Shown: positions 1 to 11,049 of the stretch, piece after piece
Layout of the letters: every line of letters begins with the position of its first letter
Numbering within the stretch: position 1 is the first letter of the stretch
Assembly (NCBI GenBank): GCA_026260175.1
Contig: JAKCWW010004034.1
Span: forward strand, 1 to 43,764
DNA length: 43,764 bases
Source of the DNA: Reticulitermes lucifugus
Lineage: Eukaryota; Arthropoda; Insecta; Blattodea; Rhinotermitidae
Direction of reading: 5' to 3'
Program-made: the position numbers and the translations under genes
The notes under the pieces: model-generated
Database searches by the model: none
What the model was told of the DNA's origin: nothing
The model's input: only the letters and a program-made list of their open reading frames with translations

Positions 1-212
1 GAGAACTCGCTTTGGAAGAGGCTACGGACCTGTCGTAAGACAGACTACAGAATGAATGAACCGTAATATAGGCCTAGGGTCAGCGATGTATTCTGTAGTA
101 CGTGGTGCAAAGGCGAGAGTTGGACCTGCAGACTACTCAATTGTCTGACACACAGCAAGACACACTGTAATTTGTTGACTAGAGAACATTACACACAAAA
201 CACAAACATCAT
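1..212. other. Unannotated stretch
   Basis: No open frame or repeat is recognised here. An AGGCCT palindrome inside TATAGGCCTA lies near 69-78; similar palindromes recur through the window. Confidence 0.5.
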
Positions 213-290
213 GTTTACTTCCTGGCAAATTGTGTTGCTAGGTTACTTTCCTGGCAAATTGTGTTGCTAGGTTACTTTCCTGGCAAATTG
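213..290. repeat. 29-bp tandem repeat, 2.7 copies
   Basis: Three consecutive copies of a 29-bp unit containing CCTGGCAAATTGTG lie at 213-241, 242-270 and 271-290. The first is almost identical to the second, and the third stops after 20 bases. This is a very recent local tandem duplication with no coding sense. Confidence 0.9.
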
Positions 291-591
291 ATGTCTTTAG
301 CTGTTGCAAAAGCAAAATCCTGACAGTATCTGAATCTGAAAATTTGATATGTTGGCTGGAGATTGAACTGGAACCGTAAGTTCCAAGCATGCCATTTTTA
401 AAGATTTTTCATCTATCCACACACGTCAAACTGAAGGAACATTTGCAGCAATTACAATCAAGCAAATCACCACTGAACTGTTACTTCAACTATTGCCACG
501 CCTCTCTACCGTTGGGCCTTTATCCAACATCCAAAATATCACAGGGCCTAGAAACTTCACAGAAATTAACTTTTATGCTGTTATGCTGAGA

Positions 592-767
592 GACGACGAG
601 GAATCGTGCTTCTATTCTTGGCAGTGACAAGCGCCCAAGACCATGATTGCGGCCCACTCAGCCTCCTATTCAATGGGTGCATTGGGCTCTTTCCTTGGTG
701 GTAAAGCGTCCGGGGCGTGAAGCTAAACGCTCCCCTCCGTATAGTGCCTTTCTGACTTACGTAGGGA
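592..767 (+). mobile_element. tRNA-derived SINE, 5'-truncated copy A
   Basis: The stretch matches other copies in the window at 4100-4345 (inverted), 5415-5640 and 39746-39945 (inverted). Shared landmarks are GAATCGTGCTTCTATTCT, CCACTCAGCCTCCTATT and the GGTAAAGCG...GGGGCGTGAAGCT block. The first landmark corresponds to the B-box side of the tRNA-like head. The body is heavily mutated, so this is an old insertion. No target duplication could be delimited. Confidence 0.75.
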
Positions 768-1606
768 CAGATTTACCGTTACCTTCATTGGTAGAATAGC
801 TGTTTAGTGACATTTTCAAATTCAGCGTTGATATGGGGACCCCATGGTGTTAAGGCCGGTTCATTGTAACGCCTGAGATTGTGCAGGGTACGCCTCGGCT
901 TTTGTGCCAAAATTTGAAACTTACACGAAGTTCCGTGTTTTCCACTGTGGTCCTGTTCCTATGTAGGCGCATACATGCACACTACTCTGCTAAGGGCCTG
1001 TGTATTATATTGTGTTCCCGTATTAGTGCAAACAGCAGGGCGGATGATTGGATCCAATGAAGCAGCAGTAGCTTAGGCACTTTGCGAATCGCGTTCGCTA
1101 AAGAGTGGGGATCTTCCTTGGTAGCGTATTCGATATGGATACATCCATTTCGTAAGCTGCATTTGTTAGAGGCTGTTTGGAGACGACATTTAGAAGACTG
1201 AAGTCGCTTTTCTTCATGGGCGAACGCTTTGCAAGTAACGCACTCAGTTTTTGGAATAAAGTGTGCGGTAGGGCCAACTATTTAATAAGACAAAGCTATG
1301 TACGTGAAGCATCTAGTGAGTGGGATGGAAAGGAAAAAAAACGTGTTAAAATAATTATGTGGGACGACAAATATGAGTAAAACGACAAGTTAAGAAAGAG
1401 ACGAAGTCGGTATTTTAAAATGTGACGGTAACAAGGCAACAATAATGTTCAATTAATTTGTTCGAAAACAAGATTTCTGTTGAGACGGATGATGCCTGGT
1501 TAATGGTAAGGAGTTACAATGTGTAGTAGAAAAATGTGAATTGATATTCATGTGAAATCATTACCTGGAAAATCTGGGCCTTTGTATGTAAGATGGATAA
1601 GAGAGT
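768..1606. other. Unannotated stretch
   Basis: No recognisable gene or repeat. A 67-codon frame at 1177-1380 shows no family resemblance and starts on TTG. A short palindrome GCGAATCGCGTTCGC lies near 1084-1098. Confidence 0.45.
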
Positions 1607-2117
1607 GGTACTTGCATTCGCATCTCTGCTATGTGTAGGTATTTCTTAGAATATAGCCGCAGTGGTACTTGGATTCGCATCCCTACTATGTGCATTATTT
1701 CCCACGATACAGCCACAGTGGTACTTGTATTCGCATCTCTGCTATTTGCAGGTATTTCTTAGAATATAGCCGCAGTGATACTTGCATTCGCATCCCTGTT
1801 ATGCGTAGGTATTTACTAGGTTATATCTACAGTGGTACTTGCATTCGCATCTCTGCTATATGCAAGTATTTCCCAGAATTTAGCCACAGTAGTACTTGCA
1901 GTCGCATCCCTGCTACGCCCAGGCATTTCCTAGCAGGTAGCCACAATTGTACTTGCATACGCATGCCTGTTATGCGTAGGTATTTACTATGTTATATCTA
2001 CAGTGGTACTTGCATTCGCATCCCTGTAACGCGCTGGTATTTCTTAGAATTTAGCCAGAGTAGTACTTGCATTCGCAACCACGCTGCGCGCAGTTATTTC
2101 CCAGGATATAGCCATAA
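1607..2117. repeat. 57-bp minisatellite, nine units
   Basis: Nine head-to-tail units start at 1607, 1664, 1720, 1777, 1834, 1891, 1948, 2005 and 2062. Each begins near GGTACTTGCATTCGCAT and ends near AGCCRCAGT. All complete units are 57 bp except unit 2, which is 56 bp. Because 57 is a multiple of three, a frame stays open across the array (1669-2214 on the plus strand), giving a 19-residue repeat rich in Cys, Ile and Arg. The frame has no recognisable signal peptide and probably reflects the period, not selection. Units 4 and 7 share a distinctive second half (GTTATGCGTAGGTATTTACT), which suggests a three-unit higher-order period. Confidence 0.93.
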
Positions 2118-2757
2118 ATTTTGCTGTTTCAATTTCTTTTTATACTCTGACACTGACGTTGGACAACTTACTACCATCCGGAGTTTTGAACTTATCATAT
2201 TTCTAGTACAATAATACAGTTTCGAAGAAAACGGACGCTTTAGAACCTGAGTAACATATTAAAGGGGCTACAGAATTTTTCCGTAAGTAGCAAAGGAATA
2301 CTTCTGGTTTCCATTGCAGTCACCCTTTGTAGATTGTAATCTGCGTTCTTACGCAGTCAGTAAATTAAGGTGATTATACATTATTATAATAATTATACTT
2401 CTGCAGCAGGACCAAATTCATCTTCAAACACAGGAACAGGCTCAATAGCCTAAACCTGCGTAGCCTCTGAAGAAGAACTTGTTTAGCAATTTTATTTGTT
2501 TATTTTTGCACTTTCTATAGCTTTCTGCAAAAGTAACTACAAATTTCGTAAATGATTTTCTAGCTTCAAAATAATACAACTTGCATTTTATTATGAACTC
2601 AAAATAACTCTTCGATGATGGTGTTACGACATCTGAATTCGTAGACTTTATGAACTTTTTCACCGTGTATATTAAAATTCGGCGTTTGGCAACATAGCAA
2701 TCCCACATTTTTCCAACCGCCTACACAGTTCTGTTTAGTTCGAGAATACTTATATGT
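2118..2757. other. Unannotated AT-rich stretch
   Basis: No gene or known repeat was recognised. Short opposing frames such as 2442-2708 on the minus strand look like chance. Confidence 0.45.
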
Positions 2758-2758
2758 C

Positions 2759-2790
<32 letters not shown>

Positions 2791-2792
2791 TA
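2758..2792. repeat. (TA)n microsatellite
   Basis: About 16 TA dinucleotides with one C interruption near the right end. Confidence 0.9.
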
Positions 2793-4099
2793 ATTTCGTG
2801 TACCTGGTGTTTAGTGAGATCAGCACAGCCATATTTTCTAGTGTTTTCGATATATGTTGTATTTACTAACTGAACTTTAATCCGCTTATCATGACAGCTA
2901 CATTTGTTTTGAAAGAAGAAAACCTGAAAGTGGGGACCCATACCGTCCCCGAAAAGTAGTAGTGTGTTAAATTTTAATACATACGAAGGAAAAGTCCATA
3001 AATGCAATGAGTTCAGATGTCAAAATGGCTTCCTTTTCATACAATTTTCCTTACGGTGTTTTGAGCGGGGAACGGGCTGTGGGGCAAGGGGTTTCATCGC
3101 CGTAGCAGAATTGAGGTTTTTGTAAAGCACACATATATATGCTGTTCTTCTTTTGGCTAGGCTTTGGTGAAAATTTTATGAGTTGTCGTAAAGTTCTGTA
3201 AATGCACCTGTAAGATGCTCGTAAAAGCAATCTCTCTTCAACCCCCCCTCTCTCTCGCCCACTCCATCGCAGTGTTATTCCCTTATTATATTGTACTTAT
3301 CTGCAAAGAGGACGATGGAATTAAAAACTGGAACATCAACAAAGATGCTTGAGTCATGTGTGCATGTCTTTGTTACGTCATTCAACATATTCTTTTACAA
3401 CATTCTGTAACATAATTTGTGGCTGTAATTTTTTTCATTTAAAAAATGAGCTTGTATGTAAAGTAAAGTCTTTGTACTTAGTTTAAGCACCAAATCAAGA
3501 CTTGTGGGCTACTGCTCCATGCATTCTTGACGTTGGCTACAGATTAGTGATGTACAACCCGTGGCCGGCCGGACTTAAGCCTGCAGCTCGCGAGTGTTTT
3601 TTTCGAACACAGTTGTGCTCGTCTGTCAGCAGGGACAAGTTTTTGAGTGTCGTGACGGACTTCTTGCGCAGAGTTAAATTCCGTAAGCAGTATTTCGGTT
3701 GTAGTGGGATTCGTGCATTTTGCATGGGCAAACATCGTATTTTGGTAATTTTACAGTGGGAGGAGTAAGAAAAATACGGACTGGTAAGCTCCAACATCAC
3801 TCTTCCGCTTTAACTTCTAAGTATGTTCTAATAATAGTGCGTATTTCAGGCATGACTTTATATAACGGAAATTCGCGAGTTCCTTATAATGCTTATAATG
3901 ACATTCTTCCCTTCTTAAAAAAAATGTAAGTCCTAAAAATTTAATTGCAATTTGCATTAATTTTTATTATAAATTAGTAGTATATTATCTCCTTAATGGC
4001 TGAATACAAGATACATTTTCCCTGAAAGTATAAGACTTTTCTGTTAGCAAGTGGTTTGGAGGTTTTTACATTAACCGTATACAATAAAACTATGTTCCA
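2793..4099. other. Unannotated stretch with a C/T-rich tract
   Basis: A C- then CT-rich tract lies at about 3241-3262. A more GC-rich block at 3500-3800 is open in three overlapping frames (3502-3768 plus; 3537-3800 and 3544-3735 minus). None of the translations resembles a family I know. A real exon or a retroelement shard is possible but unsupported. Confidence 0.4.
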
Positions 4100-4345
4100 C
4101 GCTACTCTAGACAGAGTTGGGTGGTCAGTTTCACGCCCCAGTCGCTTTACTCCCGGAAAAATAACCCCCGTTGCCAGTTGAATAGGAGACATAATAGGTT
4201 CCACAGCCGGTCTGGACGTTTCGGAGAAGAAAAGAATCCCTTGTCGGTGCCGAGAATAGAAGCACGATTCCTTGGTCCTCCAGTCTGTAGCTGAGTCACT
4301 ACACTGGCTACTGTAACCCGGCTTCCGTACATGTATAGGACTCAT
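4100..4345 (-). mobile_element. tRNA-derived SINE, near-complete copy B
   Basis: Read on the minus strand, this begins with a tRNA-like head (TAGTGACTCAGCTAC A-box-like, then GGAATCGTGCTTCTATTCTC in the B-box position). It continues through GACAAGGGATTCTTTTCTTC, CAGACCGGCTGTGGAACC and GTAAAGCGACTGGGGCGTG. It is the most complete copy of the family here and defines the order of the blocks in the others. Confidence 0.8.
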
Positions 4346-4358
4346 GAAGTTTAAAATA

Positions 4359-4617
4359 CTTACAATTATAGGCGTAGCCTACGCGGTGAGGGGGGGGGGC
4401 ACAATAGTTTTCTTTTGCCTACTGAGTTGAGGGGCAAATAAAAGAATTGGTGTGTGAGTGGGGTAGGGGTGTATATTTATATTAAGTACTGGTTCACAGC
4501 TATATTCCCCCTCTTTCTAACTTGACTTCCTGGTCAATTAAAATTCCAAATACCCATGGTCGATTTTACCCCCCCCCCACCCAATGTTATTACCCAAGTT
4601 ACGCCTATGCTTACAAT
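4359..4617. mobile_element. hAT-like MITE with perfect 8-bp target duplication
   Basis: The element body is 4367-4609. Its ends are an imperfect terminal inverted repeat: TATAGGCGTAGCC on the left and, reverse-complemented, CATAGGCGTAACTTGG on the right. Identical CTTACAAT octamers flank it at 4359-4366 and 4610-4617. An 8-bp target duplication is typical of the hAT superfamily. Long G and C runs (about 4389-4399 and 4570-4579) sit just inside each end and could also pair. There is no coding capacity. Confidence 0.85.
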
Positions 4618-5051
4618 ATGTTTGTACTGTAAATACTTGGTTATCTGGATCATAATCTCATTGTCTGGATAAATTGCGAGATGTTTCAGATGTTAATGTA
4701 GATACATAATTCGTACGTGTACTGTATACAGGGCTAAAAAGAGACTTTATTGTCAACTGTGTGTATGTTATACACTCGCAGAGGACGCAGTTACTGGCAG
4801 TATGTGCCACAAGGTGTTGATATTCGGCAGTCATCTGCATGCTCCGTTTCCCTCTTCATATGCAGTGCGCCTGAATCCTGAACCGCTCGTCGTTACTATA
4901 TTGGCCAGATGATTTGGGACTTAAAATTCGCCCCCGCACGTTAAATACTCTTTCGTGACGAATTGTTCAGGCGCAGGGACCAATTATGCGTTTAGGCATG
5001 TAAGGATTTTCAGGAAGCGTGCAGCCTTATCAGGGGGCACTCAAGAAATAC
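4618..5051. other. Unannotated stretch
   Basis: No feature is recognised; only short chance frames. Confidence 0.45.
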
Positions 5052-5107
5052 GTCTGTGCCATGCACACGTGACCGTTGTGTCTGTGCCATGCACACGTGA
5101 CCGTTGT
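5052..5107. repeat. Perfect 28-bp tandem duplication
   Basis: Two identical 28-bp units (5052-5079 and 5080-5107) start GTCTGTGCCATGCACACGTG. The lack of any mismatch implies a very recent event. Each unit contains an E-box palindrome CACGTG. Confidence 0.95.
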
Positions 5108-5209
5108 GTTTAATGGACCTTCATCGTAGCGATTCAATTTAGCCTATCGTACATGCGTGTTAGTATGTTAAGGGAACTGCTGTTTTGTCAGATATACTGT
5201 CAGGTTACA

Positions 5210-5345
5210 ACTGCTGTGTCTAAGCAAATTGCAGTCTTGTGAGATGTGACGCCGTGTAGCCTGTTGCAAGTGTACTGGAATTTTAGAGGAGGCAGCAAAG
5301 TGCTCAGGAATTTCGGTACATTTCTACCAGACTGCACAGAGTCAG
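5210..5345 (-). mobile_element. Dispersed repeat fragment ('TRRHI' family)
   Basis: On the minus strand the segment can be read as QQATRRHISQDCNL, or in another frame RLHGVTSHKTAI. The same signature recurs at 6750-6990 and more weakly at 40130-40215, all with CACGGCGTCACAT-like DNA. I recall this motif as common in repeats of cockroach and termite genomes, but cannot verify that here. No intact frame is left. Confidence 0.55.
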
Positions 5346-5414
5346 ATCCCACAAGCCAGAAATGTTACAGCCTATTTTGTTTTCAAGCCAAAGTTTAATA
5401 TGTAGTTGTGCTGA

Positions 5415-5640
5415 CAGACTCAGTACTAACTACGCTACTGGCTGAACCACCAAGGAACCATGGTATTTTTTCCGATAGGGACAGGGTACTTTACTCTTCT
5501 CCAAAACGTCGAAATCATCTCTGCAGCCCACTCAGCCTCCTATTCTGATGTGTACCAGGGAGCTCTTTTCCCGGGAGTAAACCGGTCAGGGCGTGATACT
5601 GACCACCGTCTTACATCTAATACCGAGGTTAATAATGCGG
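5415..5640 (+). mobile_element. tRNA-derived SINE, copy C
   Basis: This lines up with copy B along its length. It has the tRNA-like head around 5415-5500 (GGCTGAACCACCAAGGAACC), ACTCTTCTCCAAAACGTCG, CCACTCAGCCTCCTATT at about 5528-5544, and a GGGAGTAAACCGGTCAGGGCG block at about 5574-5594. The A and B boxes are degraded and transcription is unlikely. Confidence 0.75.
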
Positions 5641-6749
5641 GAAGCTACACCTTCACCTCCCCCTATATCTTCAGTTCGTGCACATGAACAAATTTAGCTT
5701 TACATATAGAACCATATAGTCTTGTTAGCGCCCCAAATTAAATAACTCCCCGTGCAATCATTGCCCACCATAACAAAATAACGTATATAATCCCATCCGA
5801 ACATCATATATACACGCTAGCCATATCGCATCTAACATGATCGTCGGCAACTGTGTACTGCAACTGCGTACACACTACTGCACTTGCTCCAAAATGGTAT
5901 ATCATATTGCCCCTTTGGGGTCTTCCACAAACCATACATAGTGGAGATAACCATGACAACTAGAAATGTTGTTTATACTGCATATATGTGCTTTCAGTTA
6001 TAGGGGCACATGCGCAAGGTATGGGGGGAAATGTGCTACATACTAGTAGTGTAAAGCAGTTTTAACCCTTTAGGGAAATAACGAAGTAAAGTAATATAGG
6101 CCCAATTCGCTTTATACTGGTCTCTGTAGTACCGCCTTGAGTGGAATAGTGGCATGTAGAACATACAAAGTTCGTAAACATCGCATTTATAAAGTCTGAT
6201 GTGAGCGTTCTGATTATCTTCTGTTAGTTTGCAGTACCATACCGCTAATGTGCATTACAATTCCGCCTGTTTGCGACAAACTTATCTTGGTATGGTTTGG
6301 TATACAGCAAGCTTACTGGTCTCTATACCACAGAGTAGGAGAAATTCACGAATTTTAATGTCTGTTAAGAGTTGAGGGCACAAAAACTTAACACATTTCG
6401 CCTGTAAGCAAAGACAATAGTTCTAAATTTATTCCGGAATTTCTCACATCTTGTTTTATTTTTTCTCTTGAAGAAACGTGAATTGGACGAAATTTTTGGG
6501 TTACAAATTTGTGTTATCCCGATATCCAAACTTTTTTGAAAGAGATGTGTTGGCCGTAATGAATTATGCATTTACTTCTGACAATTTTCGAAAACGCGTT
6601 GCACAGGCTTGTTTGAGGGACAAAATCGATGTTTATAAAGGCATCAGATGTTTCTTGTAAGTGGAAGAAAGTGAATTGTACCATACAAATATCTACATAT
6701 CTGGCAATGAAAAGGTAATACTATATTTCAAATTAAAGAACAGGTGTCC
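5641..6749. other. Unannotated stretch
   Basis: No gene or known repeat was recognised. Overlapping opposite frames at 6365-6571 (minus) and 6478-6660 (plus) are short and look like nothing familiar. Confidence 0.45.
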
Positions 6750-6990
6750 TATATAGGCTATCAAGTTTAAAACTGAACGAATGTAACTGAAAGGACGTCG
6801 TCTTTCGCTTGAGATGTGCAACCCTTCTCTAGCAGATTCAAGATTGTGATGGCGACGATTATAAAGATTATCATCTTCGGGTATGTGACGCCGTGTACTT
6901 TGATAACTACTTGCCAGCATTTTGTCAACTTCGAAAACGCAGTCTGTAAATCTACCAGACCGCGCAGCATGTGTTACTAACAGTGCTTCC
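6750..6990 (-). mobile_element. Dispersed repeat fragment ('TRRHI' family)
   Basis: The minus-strand frame contains SYQSTRRHIPEDDNLYNRR, the best-preserved copy of this repeat family in the window. It is not a host gene: the frame is short, starts without context, and the same residues recur in broken form elsewhere. It is probably the tail of a non-LTR element or a dependent short element. Confidence 0.6.
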
Positions 6991-7769
6991 TTTTTGTATA
7001 ACTCGATCAACACCATGGAGCAGAGTGCCTGAAAAGCTAGTAGTAATGGGTTGTAAAATCTACAGATCCAGTTACAAAGTAAAGTATCTTCTGTTTACGT
7101 TTTGAAGACTGACGTTCGCCCAAATTGTATAGGCGACTGTATGCAACGTTAGTTCCTACCTCGCAGAGAACACATTCCTTCTGCATTATAAAGATAATTC
7201 AGTTAAAGATATTGAAGGAAATAGTCGGAAAATATTATGAGAATTGTAAGAAACAAATAAGACACTATGTCAGAATGCAGAGTTTAATGTCACAGAAAGC
7301 GGTACATATCCTTACCAATGGTTTCCAGACGTTAATTAATATTACATTGCACAGGAATATGTCCATCCAAGAGTCAGAAGGAGCAGCGGTTGGGTGCGCA
7401 TGATTCATCATAATGGAACACCAGAAGCCCATGTACCACTGTTGCTCTAAGATAAGCTGCGGACTGACGACCACTGCGGTGGAGGTCCTGTAATACGAAT
7501 ACGTAATGAAATAAGCCTGGGATGTGGTGATAAAAGTTTTGCATCCGCGCACTCCCCATCCTCCCTACGAGCAGTAACGGATAAAGCAAACAGAACGGTT
7601 TTTGACACCCCTCCTACGGCTGCATTCAAATTATATACGACCGTGGAAAATTGCATTGGAAACTAATTCAAGGTCTATTATTAGCTGATTGGATTCGAAT
7701 TTGGATTTTGTAACTAAATTTTATGGAATGGGGTCGCTGAAGAGTCAGTAGTTTCTCATCCGTCATTTA
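6991..7769. other. Unannotated stretch
   Basis: Several overlapping frames of 60-95 codons occur between 7125 and 7656 on both strands, with no family resemblance. I see no other feature. Confidence 0.4.
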
Positions 7770-7995
7770 ATTCTGTGCATCTGTTGGAACCCGAAGTAAT
7801 TTTAAGCCATATGAATCCGATCCAAACTTTCACAGCCTTATACCGTCCTTATTCAGGATTCATTTTAATATTATCCTCACATCTACCCCTTCGTCTTCAA
7901 AGCATCTCTTTAAATTATTCCGTTTAACATGCTGTGAATGAGTTTGTCCCCTCCATTTCCCTTGTTAAAATTGATGGTATTACTTTACTAGCAGT
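7770..7995 (-). mobile_element. Non-LTR retrotransposon 3' end, remnant
   Basis: On the minus strand, residues matching RRRRGRCEDNIKMN correspond to the GRPRRRWEDNIKMDL-type motif near the C-terminus of the longer LINE copy at 30980-31720. A GGAACCCGAAGT landmark at the 3' side is also shared with that copy. Frameshifts are present and there is no coding capacity. Confidence 0.65.
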
Positions 7996-8670
7996 TTCTT
8001 CTATCCTCTTTCTAGGGACGTAATGCTTCCTTTGAACTATTCTTTAAACAAGAAGTAAAGTATGGCTTTTTATATGAGTCTTTAGACGTTAGGACCGAAG
8101 CCGGCCCACCAAGTAAAGCTAGTCTCCGAATTTAATTTGCCGGATTTTTTGATAATGTACTATTGTTTCTTCAGTATTTTTTGAAATTCACGTGTCAAAA
8201 GGAACAGATGAGAATTACGTTCAAACTTTTTATCAGAAAACTACAAGAGAAGGAATAATTTTGGAAATCAAGGCATGCATGGATGGTTAGATTTGAAATG
8301 GATGTTTGAAAAACAAAGAGAATATGATGGTGTAAACTGAGCTGGTACGAGGTGGGGTGCAGCGGTTTGCCTTTTCGAAGAGATTGTTGTTTCTCTTGTA
8401 GCAAGATATGCTTTAACCATCTAAGAAACCATCGATTTTAAAGAAACTCTAGAACCATATGGCTAGCTAGTTACATAATCCACATTATTTCATAATTCGA
8501 AGAACAGTTTGCTGAGTACCATTTGGTGAATGGAAAATGTGCTATAAGAATAAAAGATTTTCTACCCGCGATGTTTCTTTCGAATGCTCGGCAGAATGGC
8601 CCGCACGTCACAAGTTGAATATTCTAAATTTATTTTCATATGTAAACAGTTTCATCGCTTCAGTGTCAAT
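7996..8670. other. Unannotated stretch
   Basis: No recognisable feature. Confidence 0.45.
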
Positions 8671-8852
8671 ACAGTCGAACCAGGTTATAACGACATCGGT
8701 TTATACGACACCTCGTCTATAACGTAGATATTCTATGGTACCAATTAATTCCTCACTGTTAACCATAACATTATAATACTCGGTTATAACAACACTCGTT
8801 TACAACGTCACAAATTATTGAGTCCCTTACATGGCGTTATATTCGTCATGCT
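8670..8852. mobile_element. pogo/Tigger-like MITE, 3'-degraded copy
   Basis: The left end is TA followed by CAGTCGAACCAGGTTATAACG, closely matching the element at 33453-33635. Internal blocks such as GGTACCAATTAATTCCTCAC are shared. The right terminal repeat has diverged after GGCGTTATA, so the 3' end is approximate. Confidence 0.8.
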
Positions 8853-9239
8853 CTTGTTAAACGTACTTATTCATTGTATATATTTGACCATTCATTTTTT
8901 TAATACTCTTATCCATATTGACGTCTTGGAATCTGAAATACAAATTTTGATGAAGGTTATATGTGTTTAACTCACACCCTACAAGAATTATAACCCTTGG
9001 TGTAAATATGACAGTAATTGTTACAGAGGTGCGTTTGTCTCACGTTAATTCAGCCTTTAAATTAATGGTCGTGACTGAAGTTTTGGAAATTGTCCATTTT
9101 GTCAGGCTAAAAAAAACCACAACGCGTCGGGGGCTGGATTTTTTCCGTGTTGAGGTGGAAGGGGGTGAAAGGAGAACCTACTCTGATAGGCCAGCAGTTC
9201 GAAGAATCTCAATCCAACAACGACAGTGGCCTTTCATTC

Positions 9240-9415
9240 ATCATTTAATTCTAATACTTTTATTGCACCAACGGAATCAAAGTCCGAAGCTTTGTGACAT
9301 ATTTCGTAACATTGCAAGTTTTTACGGTGATGAGATTTTAACACCTCGCCCGATCCCCAAGCTGGAGGACCACACGTTTTCGGCTGCCTGCAACTGCGTA
9401 TTAAATATATTAAAC
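9240..9415 (+). mobile_element. Translated dispersed repeat fragment
   Basis: Part of a 159-codon frame (8963-9442), the longest plain ORF of this section. It contains FYGDEILTPRPIPKLEDH followed by NCVLNILN. I recall very similar strings as a dispersed repeat in blattodean assemblies, but this is from memory only. The frame runs straight into LINE sequence and shows no domain, so I do not call it a gene. Confidence 0.4.
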
Positions 9416-9439
9416 AGAAGGCAGGACATTATCACGACA

Positions 9440-9985
9440 TAAAGATAGGTAATAAATCCTGAAAAGTGTGGAACATTTCAAATATTTGGGAACAACCTGA
9501 ACAAATCAAAATTGCTTTCATGTAGAAATAAGAGCAGATGGAACTCGTCGATTATTTGCTATCACACGGTGCAGAATGTTTTGTCTGCCAGTTTGCTATC
9601 CAAAAGCATAAAGATTAAAGGATACAGAACCATAATTTTGCAAGTTGTTTTTTATGGGTGTGAAACTTGATCTCACATTGAGGGAGGAAGATGGGTTGAG
9701 GGTGTTCGAGAATAGGATGCTGGGGCTAAGAGGGACGAGGTAACAGGGTTATGGAGAAGACAGCATAATGAGGAGCTTCATGATCTGTACTCATCACCAA
9801 ATAGTACGTATTTGTGTGCCCAAATCAAGAAGGAGGTGGACGGGGGACGGGACAAGTATGAGGGAGAGAAGTGTTGCATACCGATTTTTTCTGAGGAAAC
9901 CGATTTAAGAGACCACTTCAAAGACCTAGGCGTAGAGGGGAAGATAATATTAAAATGGATCTTCTCTTGTTGTAGTACCATATTG
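9440..9985 (+). pseudogene. Non-LTR reverse transcriptase C-terminal remnant
   Basis: The conceptual plus-strand translation keeps the order of the family's C-terminal motifs: FQIFGNNLN, CYHTVQNVLSAS-like residues, a degenerate GCET-like block, LTLREEDGLRVFENRML, a broken GPK/EVTG region, LYSSPN as CTHHQI in another frame, and RPLQRPRRRGEDNIKMDL near 9908-9962. Several stops and frameshifts separate them. The endonuclease and catalytic YADD part are absent, so this is a 5'-truncated dead copy. Confidence 0.8.
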
Positions 9986-10455
9986 TGAGTCGCGAAGTGC
10001 TTAATTACTAATGATGTCGCATACTGTAATGCCGTCGTGTGCTGAAGCTAATCGGGACGTGTAAGGCCGTCAGAATAGCTGCATTTTAGTAGCGGACTTC
10101 TGTGAAATGTAAGGAAATCTCACCTTTGTAGAAGACGTTTCAGGATTGTGGCGAGTGTCAAAAAAAGAATTCCTTGCGAGGTACTGGATTTAGAATTTAA
10201 ATCTTCTGCTTTTCTTCTTCCCTTCGAAATTTATTATTGTCGTTTCCCCAAACGCTCATATCTTATTTTTAAAACAAGAGAGGAGATTCGCATGAGGACA
10301 GTACGGGACTGAGGTCTGGAGGGACAGATTCAGTCTCACTCTTACTACTCTAGACCTCCCAGGAGGCCTTTTCTAAAACTTGTCTCTTCTGCTGTAGTAC
10401 TGGGTGTGAAGACGAGATGTGCAAGGGACCTTAGGGACGAACTGGGTAGAGCAGT
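9986..10455. other. Unannotated stretch
   Basis: No gene was recognised. Confidence 0.45.
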
Positions 10456-10510
10456 GGTTCCTAACGGGTGTGCCGCGAACCTTTGCCAATTGTGTTGCAA
10501 ATACTTGAAC
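10452..10510. mobile_element. Possible hAT-like MITE end
   Basis: The string GCAGTGGTTCCTAACGGGTG followed by TGCCGCGAACC resembles one terminus of hAT-type non-autonomous elements (CAGTGGTTCCCAACC...). No matching inverted end was found within several hundred bases, so this is at most half an element. Confidence 0.35.
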
Positions 10511-11049
10511 ACAAGCATGATAATATAAAACGATATACGAAAATTAAACTTTAAAAATGACAAACTGGTAAAGGAGTTGCTAATAAATGAGCACTACACA
10601 CGGAGTTGAAGAAGGAGGTGGTTATTCGACGAAGCGTTTGCTGGGCTGGAGGGGGCAGCATTGTGTAAAGACTGGAAAACACTCTAGGTACATAAGATTC
10701 TTGAACCGATATTTATATCAAAATTTCATCATGTCTCTTCTTTACTATAATGTTGTACTTTTATATAATAAATGGCATTTAAAGATAGGCTTAGTTCTAC
10801 TGCAGGTTATAGTTCCGTATTGATATTTAGTGTACCTCATCGACCATCTCAGCTGGGCCGCGAGAACCGAAACGTTGAGAGCCATTGGGCTGTAGCATAG
10901 TTAAAAAACGAAAGAAAAAGACAGACATAGGATGAGGAAGTATCTGAAGTGGACCGTCGCTATGACTCTCAGGATGTTGCACCAGCGTGTCTCAACCTTT
11001 GAAAGTTACAACAGTAATCAGCTACTGTCTACGTTAGATAATATTACGT
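10511..11049. other. Unannotated stretch
   Basis: No gene was recognised. Confidence 0.4.

Noticed and set aside
1669..2214. 181-codon open frame across the minisatellite
   Set aside because: The frame follows from a 57-bp period; no start context, signal peptide or homology supports a protein.
3500..3800. Exon in a triple-open region
   Set aside because: Openness on both strands with GC-rich composition; no recognised protein similarity or splice signals.
8963..9442. 159-codon ORF as a host gene
   Set aside because: It contains a remembered dispersed-repeat motif and runs into LINE sequence; no domain or splice context.
10868..10890. CCGAAACGTTGAG as a hammerhead core
   Set aside because: No CTGANGA block precedes it at a usable distance.
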